DNA of 43,524 nt from DASRBN01 sp035294305 (GCA_035294305.1 DATGLD010000042.1:1-43524), one strand, 5' to 3'. Positions 25,135-33,707 are shown, counted from the stretch's first letter. Notes: generated from the letters alone by a model not told the origin. A program made the numbers and translations.

Positions 25135-26712
25135 CTATTTCTTTGCCGAGATGGCTTTTGCCTGCGTGAACAGGAGTAAGTAATCTCTGCCGCCCGCCTT
25201 GGAGTCGGTCCCGGACATGTTGAAGCCGCCAAAGGGATGCACACCGACGAGCGCGCCAGTACATTTGCGATTGAAGTACAGGTTGCCGACAAAGAAATCT
25301 TCCTTGGCTTTTTCGATGCGCTGCGGGTCGTTTGAGTAGAGCGAACCCGTTAATCCATATTCCGTATCATTGGCGATGCGGATGGCGTCGTCGAAGTCCC
25401 TGGCTTTGATGACCGCCAGCACCGGCCCGAAGATTTCTTCCTGCGCGATGCGGGCATGGGGGTCAACATCGGCAAAGATGGTTGGCTCGATAAAGTAACC
25501 GGGGCCATGATGTCCACCGCCAACAACCAGGCGTCCCTCTTGCTTGCCGACCTCGATGTAGTCCGTAATTTTCTTCATGGCGTTTTGGTCGATGACCGGG
25601 CCTACCGGTACTTCTGGATTTGTGACATCACCTACCGCCAGCTGCTTTGTCTTTTCAATCACCTTTTGCAGCACCTGGTCATAGACCTGCTCAACGATGA
25701 TGGCGCGCGAGCCTGCCGAGCATTTCTGCCCCTGGAAGCCAAAGGCCGAGGCGACGATACCGCTTGCAGCAGCGTCCAGGTCGGCGGTCTCATCCACCAC
25801 GACCGCATCTTTCCCGCCCATCTCCAGAATCGTGCGCTTGATCCACTTCTGTCCCTTACGATGTTTGGCGGCGAGTTCGTTGATACGCAACCCAACATCT
25901 TTCGAGCCGGTGAAAGCGATGAAACGCACCTGCGGATTTTCGACCAACGTGTCCCCAATCGTAGCGCCAGAGCCCGTGAGGAAATTGACGACGCCCGCGG
26001 GCAGTCCGATATCTTCAAGGATGCGCATGAACTGCCAGGCGATCATCGGTGAGGTGCTGGCGGGCTTAAGGATGACGGTGTTGCCGGTCACAAACGATGC
26101 GCTGGTCATGCCAACCATGATGGCGGCAGGGAAGTTCCAGGGTGGTATCACAGCGCCCACACCGAGAGGAATATAAACCAGTTCATTGTCTTCGGTGTCG
26201 ATGTGAGTGAGCGGTTGCTCACCGGCCAGGCGCATCATCTCGCGCGCGTAGAATTCCAGGAAGTCGATGGCCTCGGCAGTATCACCATCGGCCTCGGGCC
26301 AGCTTTTACCGACCTCATAGATCATCCAGGCGTTGACGTAAAAACGGCGCTGTTTCAATAGATCAGCTGCCGCAAAAAGATAGCCGGCGCGCTCTTCAGC
26401 CGGGACGTGTTTCCAACTTTCAAAGGCCTCCGCGGCGACCTGTACTGCTTCATTCGCCTGCTCGACCGTGGCTTTCGAAAAATAGCCAATCACCTGGTCG
26501 GGCTGTGATGGATTAACCGAGGCAAATGTCGCCTCGTTCGTTATCTTTTTGCCGCCGATAATCAGCGGGTACGTCTGCCCCAGTTCGCTTTTGACCTGCT
26601 CCAGCGCCTCCATCTGCGCGCGGCGGTTCTCTTCTTTCGTAAAATCAGTATAAGGGGCATTCACAAAAGGCGTCGCTGCTCTTGACGCCACACTCTCAAT
26701 CATCTTGGCCAT
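25135..26712 (-). CDS. rocA: 1-pyrroline-5-carboxylate dehydrogenase (RocA/PutA type)
   Basis: 525 residues from the ATG at 26712, with AAAGGAG about ten nt upstream; an in-frame start at 26796 would run into the neighbouring repeat region. It is an aldehyde dehydrogenase with catalytic C331 in GFQGQKCSAGSRA and general base E297 in TILEMGGKD. VIPPWNFPAAI and FTGSKDVG form the NAD site. Motifs such as CSAGSRAI and GVHPFGGFNMSGTDSKAGG match the glutamate-semialdehyde dehydrogenases of proline and arginine catabolism (about 515 residues). It oxidises L-glutamate 5-semialdehyde to glutamate with NAD. No proline dehydrogenase is near. Confidence 0.9.
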   Translation of the reverse strand: MAKMIESVASRAATPFVNAPYTDFTKEENRRAQMEALEQVKSELGQTYPLIIGGKKITNEATFASVNPSQPDQVIGYFSKATVEQANEAVQVAAEAFESWKHVPAEERAGYLFAAADLLKQRRFYVNAWMIYEVGKSWPEADGDTAEAIDFLEFYAREMMRLAGEQPLTHIDTEDNELVYIPLGVGAVIPPWNFPAAIMVGMTSASFVTGNTVILKPASTSPMIAWQFMRILEDIGLPAGVVNFLTGSGATIGDTLVENPQVRFIAFTGSKDVGLRINELAAKHRKGQKWIKRTILEMGGKDAVVVDETADLDAAASGIVASAFGFQGQKCSAGSRAIIVEQVYDQVLQKVIEKTKQLAVGDVTNPEVPVGPVIDQNAMKKITDYIEVGKQEGRLVVGGGHHGPGYFIEPTIFADVDPHARIAQEEIFGPVLAVIKARDFDDAIRIANDTEYGLTGSLYSNDPQRIEKAKEDFFVGNLYFNRKCTGALVGVHPFGGFNMSGTDSKAGGRDYLLLFTQAKAISAKK

Positions 26713-26794
26713 AAAAAAGACACTCCTTTGTGTGTGTGAGACAGTTTCTCCTTCATTGTATCTCATAAAGAGGGTAAGATGGTAGGGCATATTC

Positions 26795-26856
26795 ACATGA
26801 AGAGCACCGGCTCATCTCATGTCCACCAGCATGAGATGAGCCGGTGCTCTTCATGT
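26795..26856. repeat. Perfect 27-bp inverted repeat (long hairpin)
   Basis: Arms at 26795-26821 and 26830-26856 are exact reverse complements with an 8-nt loop (TCCACCAG). The core of one arm is GAGCACCGGCTCATC. It lies between two genes that point the same way (the luciferase-like oxidoreductase and the P5C dehydrogenase). It would therefore form a very stable hairpin within a shared transcript, as attenuator, processing site or inserted repeat. No T-run follows on either strand. Confidence 0.88.
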
Positions 26857-26868
26857 CAGAAGCCTATC

Positions 26869-27732
26869 CTATCCCACCAGCTCCGCCAGCATATCGACCT
26901 GGTTCAGGTCGGCAATGGTGGGCCAGAAGATGAGTTCGTCTACTCCCACATCAGCAAAAGCTTTCAAGGCTCCCTTGATCGCCTCAGGAGTGCTTGGGAC
27001 GCTGCTGGCGATCCTATCAGCCATCGGCCCCATGAATGAATAATAGTGACGAATATACCGGGTCGCCTTCTCAGCAGCGTCTTGACCCAAGCCGTAGTAG
27101 GTGGCGCCAACGAATCGTGGCTTGCCCGGCCTGCCCGCCTCTTTCCAGGACTGCTCAGCTACATTATAGCCCTGACGAGCGGCATCTGGTCCTCCGCCTC
27201 CGCTGATAAATCCATCTCCCCAGCGGCCTACGCGCTTAATAGCTTCCGGGGAATAACCCCCGATCAGCAGTTCGGGTCCGCCTTTATGCACCGGGTTTGG
27301 GCCGATTGCTCCCACATTGTCGCTTAATCGTTGACCGGACCAGATGCGCTTCATGGTTGCCAGTTGCTCATCGAAGCGCTTGCCGCATTCGTGGAATGGA
27401 ACCTGCGCGGCCTGATAATCATCTTGTCGGCCACCGACGGCTATGCCGAGTGTCAGACGACCATTGGAGAGCGCGTCAATGCTAGCGGCCTGCTTGGCTA
27501 AAATAGCAGTATTGTGCAATGGCGCTATCAAGATACTGGTCATCAAGCGCATACGCTCCGTCACACCGGCTACTGCCGCGAGCGTAATCAATGGTTCATA
27601 GTTGGGATAGATCAGGCGATCAAGCACAGCAAAACTCGAGAATGGTCCCACTTCTGCCAACTTGGCCCAGTCTAGAATAAATTCACCTGATACTCCCGGT
27701 ATCGTGCCGGGCAGTCCAATTGCAATTTGCAT
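26869..27732 (-). CDS. Luciferase-like (LLM class) flavin/F420-dependent oxidoreductase
   Basis: 287 residues, single-domain TIM barrel of the bacterial luciferase family. Marks are MQIAIGLPG at the start, LIAPLHNTAILAKQAASIDALSNGRLTLGIAVGG (shown here only by its ends LIAPLHNT ... LTLGIAVGG), and FHECGKRFDEQLATMKRIWSG. The pattern is typical of F420-type members in actinobacteria and Chloroflexota. The substrate is unknown. The ribosome site GGAGGA lies six nt before the ATG. It follows the thioredoxin-NHL gene by 29 nt and is followed by the 27-bp hairpin. Confidence 0.87.
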   Translation of the reverse strand: MQIAIGLPGTIPGVSGEFILDWAKLAEVGPFSSFAVLDRLIYPNYEPLITLAAVAGVTERMRLMTSILIAPLHNTAILAKQAASIDALSNGRLTLGIAVGGRQDDYQAAQVPFHECGKRFDEQLATMKRIWSGQRLSDNVGAIGPNPVHKGGPELLIGGYSPEAIKRVGRWGDGFISGGGGPDAARQGYNVAEQSWKEAGRPGKPRFVGATYYGLGQDAAEKATRYIRHYYSFMGPMADRIASSVPSTPEAIKGALKAFADVGVDELIFWPTIADLNQVDMLAELVG

Positions 27733-27761
27733 TTCTTATCCTCCAGGATGTTTCTTACGGT

Positions 27762-29249
27762 TTACATACGCACGTTCAGCGTCCCCACATTTCCCGACGC
27801 CAGGTCTATCACACGTATGGCATGGTTGTTGGTGTCCGCCACGTATAATTTGCCGCCAGCAGTTGCCAGGCCGCCAGGTTCATTGAATTGTGCCTTGTCA
27901 GGCGCACCATCAGTATATCCCGCCTCGCCGCTGCCGGCAAAAGATTGTACTTCGCGCGTTTGTGGGTTCAGTACTTTGATGCGATTGTTATAGGTGTCGG
28001 CGAGGTAGACCAGGCCATCGACAAAGCAGACGGCCTGCACATGCTGTAGCAGCACCTCATCACCCACACCATTCCGGTCGCCGAAATCGAATAATCCCGT
28101 TCCGACCAGTGTGATTACGTTTTCTGCCCCTGTCAGGGATACAGCCCGGACCGCGCTTGTCTCGCTATCCGCCACATATAGCACGCGGTTATCATCCAAC
28201 GATAGGCCGTTGGGCTGGGCGAAAAACGCCTCTGTAAGCGCGCCATCACGAATATCTTCATGGCCGGTGCCGGCAAATGGCTCAATTTCCTGGCGGTCAA
28301 TGTAGTACACGAAGATCTGGTGCATCCCCGCCATGGCAATATAGAGTCGGTTGCCGGAGTGAACGATATCCCAGGGCGAACTCAGCGCAGCCTGGAGCGC
28401 AGGCCCCCACACGGTTGTATCGCTCATGCCGGCCTGCTGGCCCGTTCCAGCGATGGTTTCGACTAACTGCGCAGCGAGATCGACGCGCCGGATCATGTGA
28501 TTTTCCGTGTCGGCCACGTAAAGAATGTCGCCGTCGAGCGTCACGCCTTGAGGTCGGTTGAATTGCGCCTGTGTGAAAGAGCCATTTGCCTTGCCAGGTT
28601 CTCCGCTGCCGATGATGTGTCGTATCTTACCTTCCAGGTCCATTTCCAACAGGCGATGATGGGCGGAATCGCTGACAACCAGGCGATTTGCTGCGGCATC
28701 GACCGCCAGTTTGCCGGGGAAGGCCATAATTGCCTCTGGCGCGGTTTCACGCGCGAAGCGGAGCGGGCGGTGATTGAGCAAGTTTTCGGTGTCGAACTCC
28801 TTAATCATCTCTGCGATCAGTCGTTTCGCGCTCTCGGGATTGATTTCTCCTTCGTGCCTGGCAATCACTCTATTTTGCGGGTCGATGAACATCAGGGTCG
28901 GCCATGCCCGCACGGCATACTCTCGCCACATGCGCATGGAGCGGTCATTGACGACGGGATGGGTAATGCCATAACGCAGCACCGCATCCCGCACGCTTTC
29001 AGTATACTGCTCGCGTTTGAACTTGGGAGAGTGAACGCTGACGACTGCCAGCTCTTTGGGAAAGGCGATTTCGATCTCGCGCAACTGCGCGAGCGCATGC
29101 ATGCAGTTAATTCAGCACAACGTCCAGAAGTGGATGATCAGAATATGATTGCGAAACTCCTTGATATGCAGGGGGTGGTCGCTATTGATCCAATCCAGCC
29201 CGCCGGGAAAGTCAGGTGCGCGGACCTCGCCGCGATATGTTCTTGCCAT
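27762..29249 (-). CDS. Thioredoxin-NHL (NHLRC2-like) protein, candidate selenoprotein with in-frame UGA
   Basis: 495 residues if the UGA at 29114-29112 is read through as selenocysteine 46. From the ATG at 29249 the frame is open, with thioredoxin-fold features on both sides. Before the UGA it reads RAPDFPGGLDWIN and HILIIHFWTLC; after it comes INCMHALAQL, then VVSVHSPKF, YGITHPVVNDR and RAWPTLMFIDPQ. The family normally has FWTYCCINCMH there (human NHLRC2 has CCINC), so the UGA replaces the first cysteine of CxxC, giving U46-I-N-C49. Residues about 165-495 form an NHL beta-propeller with repeats ending in LYVADTxNH. A hairpin fitting bacterial SECIS rules follows. The ribosome site is weak. 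Without readthrough, translation could only restart at the ATG at 29102, giving a protein lacking the redox motif. The alternative is a nonsense mutation. Confidence 0.75.
29076..29093 (-). promoter_or_regulatory. Candidate bacterial SECIS hairpin
   Basis: The RNA from 29093 to 29076 is CTCGCGCAGTTGCGCGAG, a perfect dyad. With a 7-bp stem the loop is AGUU, with G as its second base. The stem begins 18 nt after the UGA and the loop about 25 nt after it. This is within the rules published for bacterial SECIS elements (loop 3-14 nt, G among the first two loop bases, 16-37 nt from UGA to loop). It lies inside the coding frame, as bacterial SECIS elements do. Confidence 0.6.
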
Positions 29250-29341
29250 ATGCTTGCTCGTTTTCACTATAGAAGATCACAAATCAGTCTATAGCATCAT
29301 ATCATATTGGCGCGAAAATCTTTGTCATCGCACCTATCCTT

Positions 29342-29392
29342 ACTCACCAGTTCAGCCTGACCTGCCCGCAAAGATGTTTTGAATTGGTGAGT
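29342..29392. repeat. Imperfect 13-bp inverted repeat upstream of the thioredoxin-NHL operon
   Basis: ACTCACCAGTTCA (29342-29354) and TGAATTGGTGAGT (29380-29392) pair over 13 bp with one G-T. It lies about 95-145 nt upstream of the ATG at 29249 and after the stop of the zinc-ribbon gene. It could be an operator or a weak terminator. The rest of the 296-bp gap shows a tandem GTTTAAC pair and nothing else I can name. Confidence 0.45.
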
Positions 29393-29545
29393 TTAAAACT
29401 CTATCTTTTGCTGAGCTATTTTAATGCCGGTTTAACGTTTAACCAGTCAAAGCAAGTACTATGCATGCTTGAAAAAGGGGAGAATGTATATTGACGAGCC
29501 ATATTGGTGAAGAACCTTCTGGTCATTGGTATAGCGTTTGGCGAA

Positions 29546-30475
29546 CTATTGCGCCGGGTAAATGTTCAGAGCCGAAAACTGCGCAGCGGCACCTGGTTTT
29601 GCCTCCGGCAGATTTGAGACGAAGAGGGCAACAGACCCGCTTGAATAGCTATGATCGGTGATGGTCTTTAGTAATTGGCCGTTCACGATGAATGATAGAT
29701 TGGCGCCTTTGGCGATAATCATGATGTGGTTGACCTTGCCTTGCTTTTGAATGGCGGGATGGAGCGTGTAGTCCACGAGTTTTGTATCGCTCGAGTGGCC
29801 GCTTGCGTCCGTCGCGCCCTTGAATACCGCATACGAGCCATCTCCATACAGTTCGAAGCGATAGTAGCTGGCAAGGTCGCTCTCCGCATTTGAGGAACCG
29901 CGAATATAAACTCCATACCCGTTGTTCTGGTCGCCTTTCGAAAGTGTTGCATTCACCGTCAGCGTAAAATTGCTGAAAGATCTCTGGCCGGGCAATGGCT
30001 CCCAGAGCAGTTTATTCTTGTATACTTGCAAGGTTAGCGAGCCATTGCCCAGGGTGACGGTGTAATCGCCGGGAGAACTCTGTAGATTCCATCCATAAGT
30101 ATCGCCGGTAAAGTCGTCTGAAAAAAGAGCTGGCACTTTTGGCACAGGGTAGGTTACTGCCTGAACCGGAACGGTACGCTTCGCAAAAAGTGTTGACGGC
30201 GATATCCCCGCCGCATGCAGCGCCACAAAGGTAAATAGAATAATCACCAGAAAAACGCTGAGAAAGTAGAGCAACGGCGCTCGCCTTTGTAAAGGCGATG
30301 GTTCCTGTCTTCTGCGATAGGAAGGAGGCACTGGAGAAGGTGGTTGAATAGTACTATTGGGCGGCACAGGCGCGAGCCGGTAACCACAACTGAGGCATGC
30401 GGTACTACCTGGGGCTAATGGCGCTTTGCAGCGGGGACAGAGCCGTAAAAATGCCTTTTGTTTTGACACCGACAT
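29546..30475 (-). CDS. Zinc-ribbon, single-pass membrane protein with extracellular concanavalin-like domain
   Basis: 309 residues from the ATG at 30475, preceded by GAGGAA. Residues about 10-35 form a zinc ribbon (LCPRCKAPL and CLSCGYRL). A Pro-rich linker and one membrane span (LLYFLSVFLVIILFTFVALH) follow. The outside domain (about 110-309) starts SDDFTGDTYGWNL and has FSNFTLTVNATL, GYGVYIRGS, YYRFELYGDGSYAVFKG and SFIVNGQLLKTI. That is the pattern of LamG/DUF1080-like beta-jellyrolls that bind sugars. Such zinc-ribbon membrane proteins are frequent in Ktedonobacteria-like genomes; the ligand is unknown. Confidence 0.8.
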   Translation of the reverse strand: MSVSKQKAFLRLCPRCKAPLAPGSTACLSCGYRLAPVPPNSTIQPPSPVPPSYRRRQEPSPLQRRAPLLYFLSVFLVIILFTFVALHAAGISPSTLFAKRTVPVQAVTYPVPKVPALFSDDFTGDTYGWNLQSSPGDYTVTLGNGSLTLQVYKNKLLWEPLPGQRSFSNFTLTVNATLSKGDQNNGYGVYIRGSSNAESDLASYYRFELYGDGSYAVFKGATDASGHSSDTKLVDYTLHPAIQKQGKVNHIMIIAKGANLSFIVNGQLLKTITDHSYSSGSVALFVSNLPEAKPGAAAQFSALNIYPAQ

Positions 30476-30497
30476 GGAGGATTCCTCAGATCTCAGC

Positions 30498-30515
30498 AAT
30501 ATATCAGGATATATT
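30498..30515. promoter_or_regulatory. Perfect palindrome AATATATC-AG-GATATATT
   Basis: An 8-bp inverted repeat with a 2-bp centre, starting 23 nt upstream of the zinc-ribbon gene's ATG. Its place in the leader suggests an operator. It is AT-rich and may be fortuitous. Confidence 0.35.
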
Positions 30516-30649
30516 TTAGTATGTTTATACGTTACATCTTATAGCTTTTGGTAGAGGTGCGTCCAACGCCCATTACTATCTGGTAGCATCTTGCGTATAT
30601 TCCATTTTATAAGATGAAGGAGAGCAGAGGGGCAATATTGTAGCGGAGT

Positions 30650-30663
30650 AGGAAATATTTCCT
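30650..30663. promoter_or_regulatory. Perfect 14-bp palindrome AGGAAATATTTCCT
   Basis: It lies 51 nt before the ATG of the Vgb-like gene in the 238-bp divergent gap with the zinc-ribbon gene. It is a plausible binding site for a dimeric regulator. No sigma70 promoter was clear nearby. Confidence 0.35.
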
Positions 30664-30713
30664 CGTATCGAATAGAGTGGTTTTAGCCGGATAAGAGAGA
30701 ATAGCTGCTTGTC

Positions 30714-31874
30714 ATGAATAGGAGAATGTTGACCAGCCTTGCGCTGGTCGTGCTTATCGTTATTGCAGGCGCCAGCGCCTGGTGGTTCTTCCGGGCGGCA
30801 TTTACGCCTGCTGCGCCATCGCAAGTGGTACAAACGTATCATGATAGCATGCCGCGCTCCGAGGAGGCGCCATTTTCCATGCAACGAGCGCTATCAATGG
30901 TGTCAAATCAGGCCCGGACGACATTATTGCCGTGGGGAATTGCGCTTGACCCGGCGCATGGATTTATCTGGGTCGCGGAGCCGGGATGCGAGCCGAAACC
31001 GAAGTGCCCTACCAGATCGCAGGGCGTTCTCGGCCAGTATGCTTTCTCCGACGGCAACTTCATTCAAGATTTCAATGAACCTGCCGGCTATACCGGCCCG
31101 CTCTTTCTAAAAGTGGATGGCAATGGCAATGTCTGGTTTACCGAGCCTACCAGCGATGCGATAGGCGAATTTAGTCCGCAAAGCGGGAGCTGGAATCAAT
31201 GGGCGTTAAAGAAAGGCAGTGCGCCGTATGATCTGGTTTTCGATGCGCGAGGAAATCTATGGTTCACTGAATTTAGTTCCAACGATATTGGTTTTCTGAA
31301 CACGAATACACATCAGGTGGTAGAGACTCCTATTCCTACGCCGGACAGCAATCCATATGGCATGACCATCACTCCCCAGGGAACGATCTGGTTTTGTGAA
31401 AATGGAGCGGGAATAGACCAGATAGGCAGCTTTACACCTACGCAGTCGGGAACCATCAAAATCACAGAATATGCGGTCGGTACTTTTCGGCCGCACCTGA
31501 TTGCCTCTGACCACGCGGGAAATATCTGGTACAGCGGGGGATTTAACGGCGCTATAGGCGAATTCGATCCGCGCGCCGGAAAGAACACGTCGTATGTCGC
31601 CTATACAGGTACCTGTCTGACTCCTCCCAACTGCACTGGCACGCATATTTCCGGCATCTATGTCGATAGGAAAGGCAATGTCTGGTTTACCGACTCGCTC
31701 AGCCTGCGCGTCGGCTATATCGTTCCCTCGACAGGGCAAATGGTGGCTCGCACCATCCATGCCACGAATGCTCATCCCAATGATGGGCTGGTGGTGGATG
31801 GTAGCGGCAGGGTGTGGTTTACGGAGGAATACCGGCAAACGCTGACGATGTGGCCGCCAGGTACGGTGAGTTAG
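30714..31874 (+). CDS. Exported Vgb-like (virginiamycin B lyase-type) beta-propeller protein
   Basis: 386 residues. An N-terminal signal anchor (SLALVVLIVIAGASAWWFF) is followed by a seven-bladed-type propeller. Repeated blade motifs are GNVWFTEPTSDAIGEFSP, GNLWFTEFSSNDIGFLN, GTIWFCENGAGIDQIG, GNIWYSGGFNGAIGEFDP and GNVWFTDSLSLRVGYI. This is the streptogramin-lyase fold. Virginiamycin B lyase itself opens the streptogramin ring, but most family members with this layout have no proven activity, and the signal anchor argues for an outside role. Its stop overlaps by four bases the stop of the convergent methyltransferase. Confidence 0.83.
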   Translation: MNRRMLTSLALVVLIVIAGASAWWFFRAAFTPAAPSQVVQTYHDSMPRSEEAPFSMQRALSMVSNQARTTLLPWGIALDPAHGFIWVAEPGCEPKPKCPTRSQGVLGQYAFSDGNFIQDFNEPAGYTGPLFLKVDGNGNVWFTEPTSDAIGEFSPQSGSWNQWALKKGSAPYDLVFDARGNLWFTEFSSNDIGFLNTNTHQVVETPIPTPDSNPYGMTITPQGTIWFCENGAGIDQIGSFTPTQSGTIKITEYAVGTFRPHLIASDHAGNIWYSGGFNGAIGEFDPRAGKNTSYVAYTGTCLTPPNCTGTHISGIYVDRKGNVWFTDSLSLRVGYIVPSTGQMVARTIHATNAHPNDGLVVDGSGRVWFTEEYRQTLTMWPPGTVS

Positions 31875-32539
31875 CCAGTCTCTTTGCGCGTTACATAATG
31901 CCGGTATCCATCGCCCTCGATGGCTTCCAGTACTGTGAAATGCGCAGCATGAAGGCAGTCGCGTACCTGCTTGTTGGTCGGATAATAATGATATCCACCG
32001 TGGTGAGCATACTCGCCATAGAGTAGCGGCAATCCCAGGCGCTTACCGGCTTCATAGGCAATCTGCAACTCCTCATCGGACTCTAGCTCGACCGTGAGAT
32101 ACAGCAGGCCGTGTTCATGCAGCGCCCGCGCAAAATTGTTTAGCACAATGGGCCAGTCTTCTGGAAAAATATTCTCCATCGCATCCATGCAGATCACGGC
32201 GTCAAACCTGTCCACGAATGGCAGCTCTTGCAGACCAACATGTAGTACAGGCACCCCCGGAAATTTGCTATGGGCCCGGTTGAGCATCTGCTGCGACTGG
32301 TCCGTTCCTTGCACAGAGAATCCGCGCTCCAGTAGGAGCGGCTAGTATTTGCCAGTTCCGCAGGCTGCGTCGAGAAGAAGTCCTCCTGGTTTGCAAAGAT
32401 CGAGGAGTCGCTCGATCATGTGACGGTGCGTAGGATTGATGTAGCCGCCCCAATGATCATCGTATTGCCGCGCATAGATCGTATCCATCTGCGCTTCGTT
32501 CCATAGGCGACGTTGCTGTCGCCACTGTTGGCGATCCAT
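31871..32539 (-). pseudogene. SAM-dependent methyltransferase interrupted by an amber codon
   Basis: A single frame of 222 codons with one TAG at 32344-32342 (codon 66). Before it comes LLLDAACGTGKY (motif I); after it PLLLERGFSVQGTDQSQQML, the expected continuation of the fold with the acidic loop. MDAMENIFPEDW and LNNFARALHEHGLLYLTVE then complete the domain. The position would normally hold an aromatic residue, so TGG to TAG is the simplest cause. Both flanks remain intact, so the loss is recent, or the base is a sequencing error. It lies 16 nt after leucine dehydrogenase and is probably co-transcribed with it. Confidence 0.82.
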
Positions 32540-32555
32540 AACATAAGCTCCTGCT

Positions 32556-33632
32556 TCATATTCTCAGGCTCTTGACCTGCCGCACCATCGCGATATGCTG
32601 CTCGGCCAGCATATCGGCTGCGCGATACGTAGGCACATTTTGTTCTCTGGCAATCGCAATCACCTTCTCCATTGTCTCATAGATGCGAGCAACTCTTTCC
32701 ATGGCGCGTTGGCGCTGAAAACCACCGGGTCGAAGGCTATCGAGGCCAGAAAGCACTCCACCGGCATTGACGATGTAGTCGGGCGCGTACAAGATGCCGC
32801 GCTCCTGCAACATTTCACCGTGTCGATCCTCTGCGAGCTGGTTATTGGCCGAGCCGCACACGATCTTACATTGTAGTTCCGGCAATGTGCGGTCGTTTAC
32901 TGTGCCACCCAGCGCGCAGGGGCAATAGACATCGACATGTAGGGCATGAATTTCATCGGGATGAACAACTTTGACCTCGTATGCCGTTGCCATCTGCCTG
33001 GCCCTCTCCTGGTCGATATCCGCAATAGTAACTATCGCCCCCGCCTCAATCAGGTACGGGAGGGCATGTTTTCCTACGGCCCCCACGCCTTGAAGAGCCA
33101 CACTGCGGCCCTGCAGATCGGCGCTGCCGTATACCTCTTTGAGACATGCTCGCATTCCCTGTACAAGTCCAAATGCGGTGGCTTCGGAGCTATCGCCCGG
33201 GCCGCCCCATGATTCTGGTAGAGTGACGACATACGGTGTTTCCATGCGTATCACTACCATATCGTCCAGGTCGGTTCCCGAGTCTGGCCCGGTCAGGAAG
33301 AGCCCATTGAGACGGTGAATGAAGCGACCAAGCGCCCGCAAGCGCGCCTCGGTCTTATCGCGCTTTGGGTCGCCAATCACCACACATTTACCCCCGCCAT
33401 AGGGAACGCCTGCCGCTGCGCATTTATAGGTCATGCCACGCGCCAGGCGCAGTGCGTCATTGATTGCGTCCGCCTCGGTCTCGTATGCTTTCATGCGCAC
33501 ACCACCGGCGGCAGGACCCAGGGTGGTGTCATGAATAGCGATAATCGCTTGTAGTCCAAGCGTTTTCTCCTGGCATAAGAAAATGTTTTCGAAGTCGTGC
33601 TGTTCCATCAGCTCGAAAATAAAGCTGCGCAA
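32556..33632 (-). CDS. Leucine dehydrogenase (Glu/Leu/Phe/Val dehydrogenase family)
   Basis: 358 residues from a TTG at 33632, seven nt after GGGAG. The catalytic lysines K70 and K82 lie in MTYKCAAAGVPYGGGK, as in Bacillus leucine dehydrogenase. LTGPDSGTDLDDM and SEATAFGLVQG match the substrate region, and LQGVGAVGKHALPYL the NAD-binding loop. IHDTTLGPAAGG near the start is diagnostic of leucine/phenylalanine dehydrogenases. It deaminates branched-chain amino acids to 2-oxoacids with NAD. It heads a unit that runs into the broken methyltransferase. Confidence 0.9.
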   Translation of the reverse strand: MRSFIFELMEQHDFENIFLCQEKTLGLQAIIAIHDTTLGPAAGGVRMKAYETEADAINDALRLARGMTYKCAAAGVPYGGGKCVVIGDPKRDKTEARLRALGRFIHRLNGLFLTGPDSGTDLDDMVVIRMETPYVVTLPESWGGPGDSSEATAFGLVQGMRACLKEVYGSADLQGRSVALQGVGAVGKHALPYLIEAGAIVTIADIDQERARQMATAYEVKVVHPDEIHALHVDVYCPCALGGTVNDRTLPELQCKIVCGSANNQLAEDRHGEMLQERGILYAPDYIVNAGGVLSGLDSLRPGGFQRQRAMERVARIYETMEKVIAIAREQNVPTYRAADMLAEQHIAMVRQVKSLRI

Positions 33633-33707
33633 AGAAGTACTCCCATCGATTGAAATGTATCTAGAAACATTTGTCAGTATACCCTAAAATTGCTAGTCCT
33701 GGGGGAT

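Noticed and set aside
28497..29294. 265-codon plus-strand frame opposite the thioredoxin-NHL gene
   Set aside because: It is antisense to clear NHL repeats and has no recognisable domain. It merely spans the same region because the true gene's opposite frame is open.
29479..29505. Tiny frame ATG-TAT-ATT... with a good ribosome site (GGGGAG) after the zinc-ribbon gene
   Set aside because: Only eight codons before TGA. A TTG alternative at 29492 overlaps the neighbour's 3' end antisense. Neither shows a known product.
31871..32539. TAG in the methyltransferase as pyrrolysine or other recoding
   Set aside because: The position is a structural aromatic site, not catalytic. No recoding signal is visible, and pyrrolysine use is limited to a few methylamine pathways. 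Nonsense mutation is simpler.
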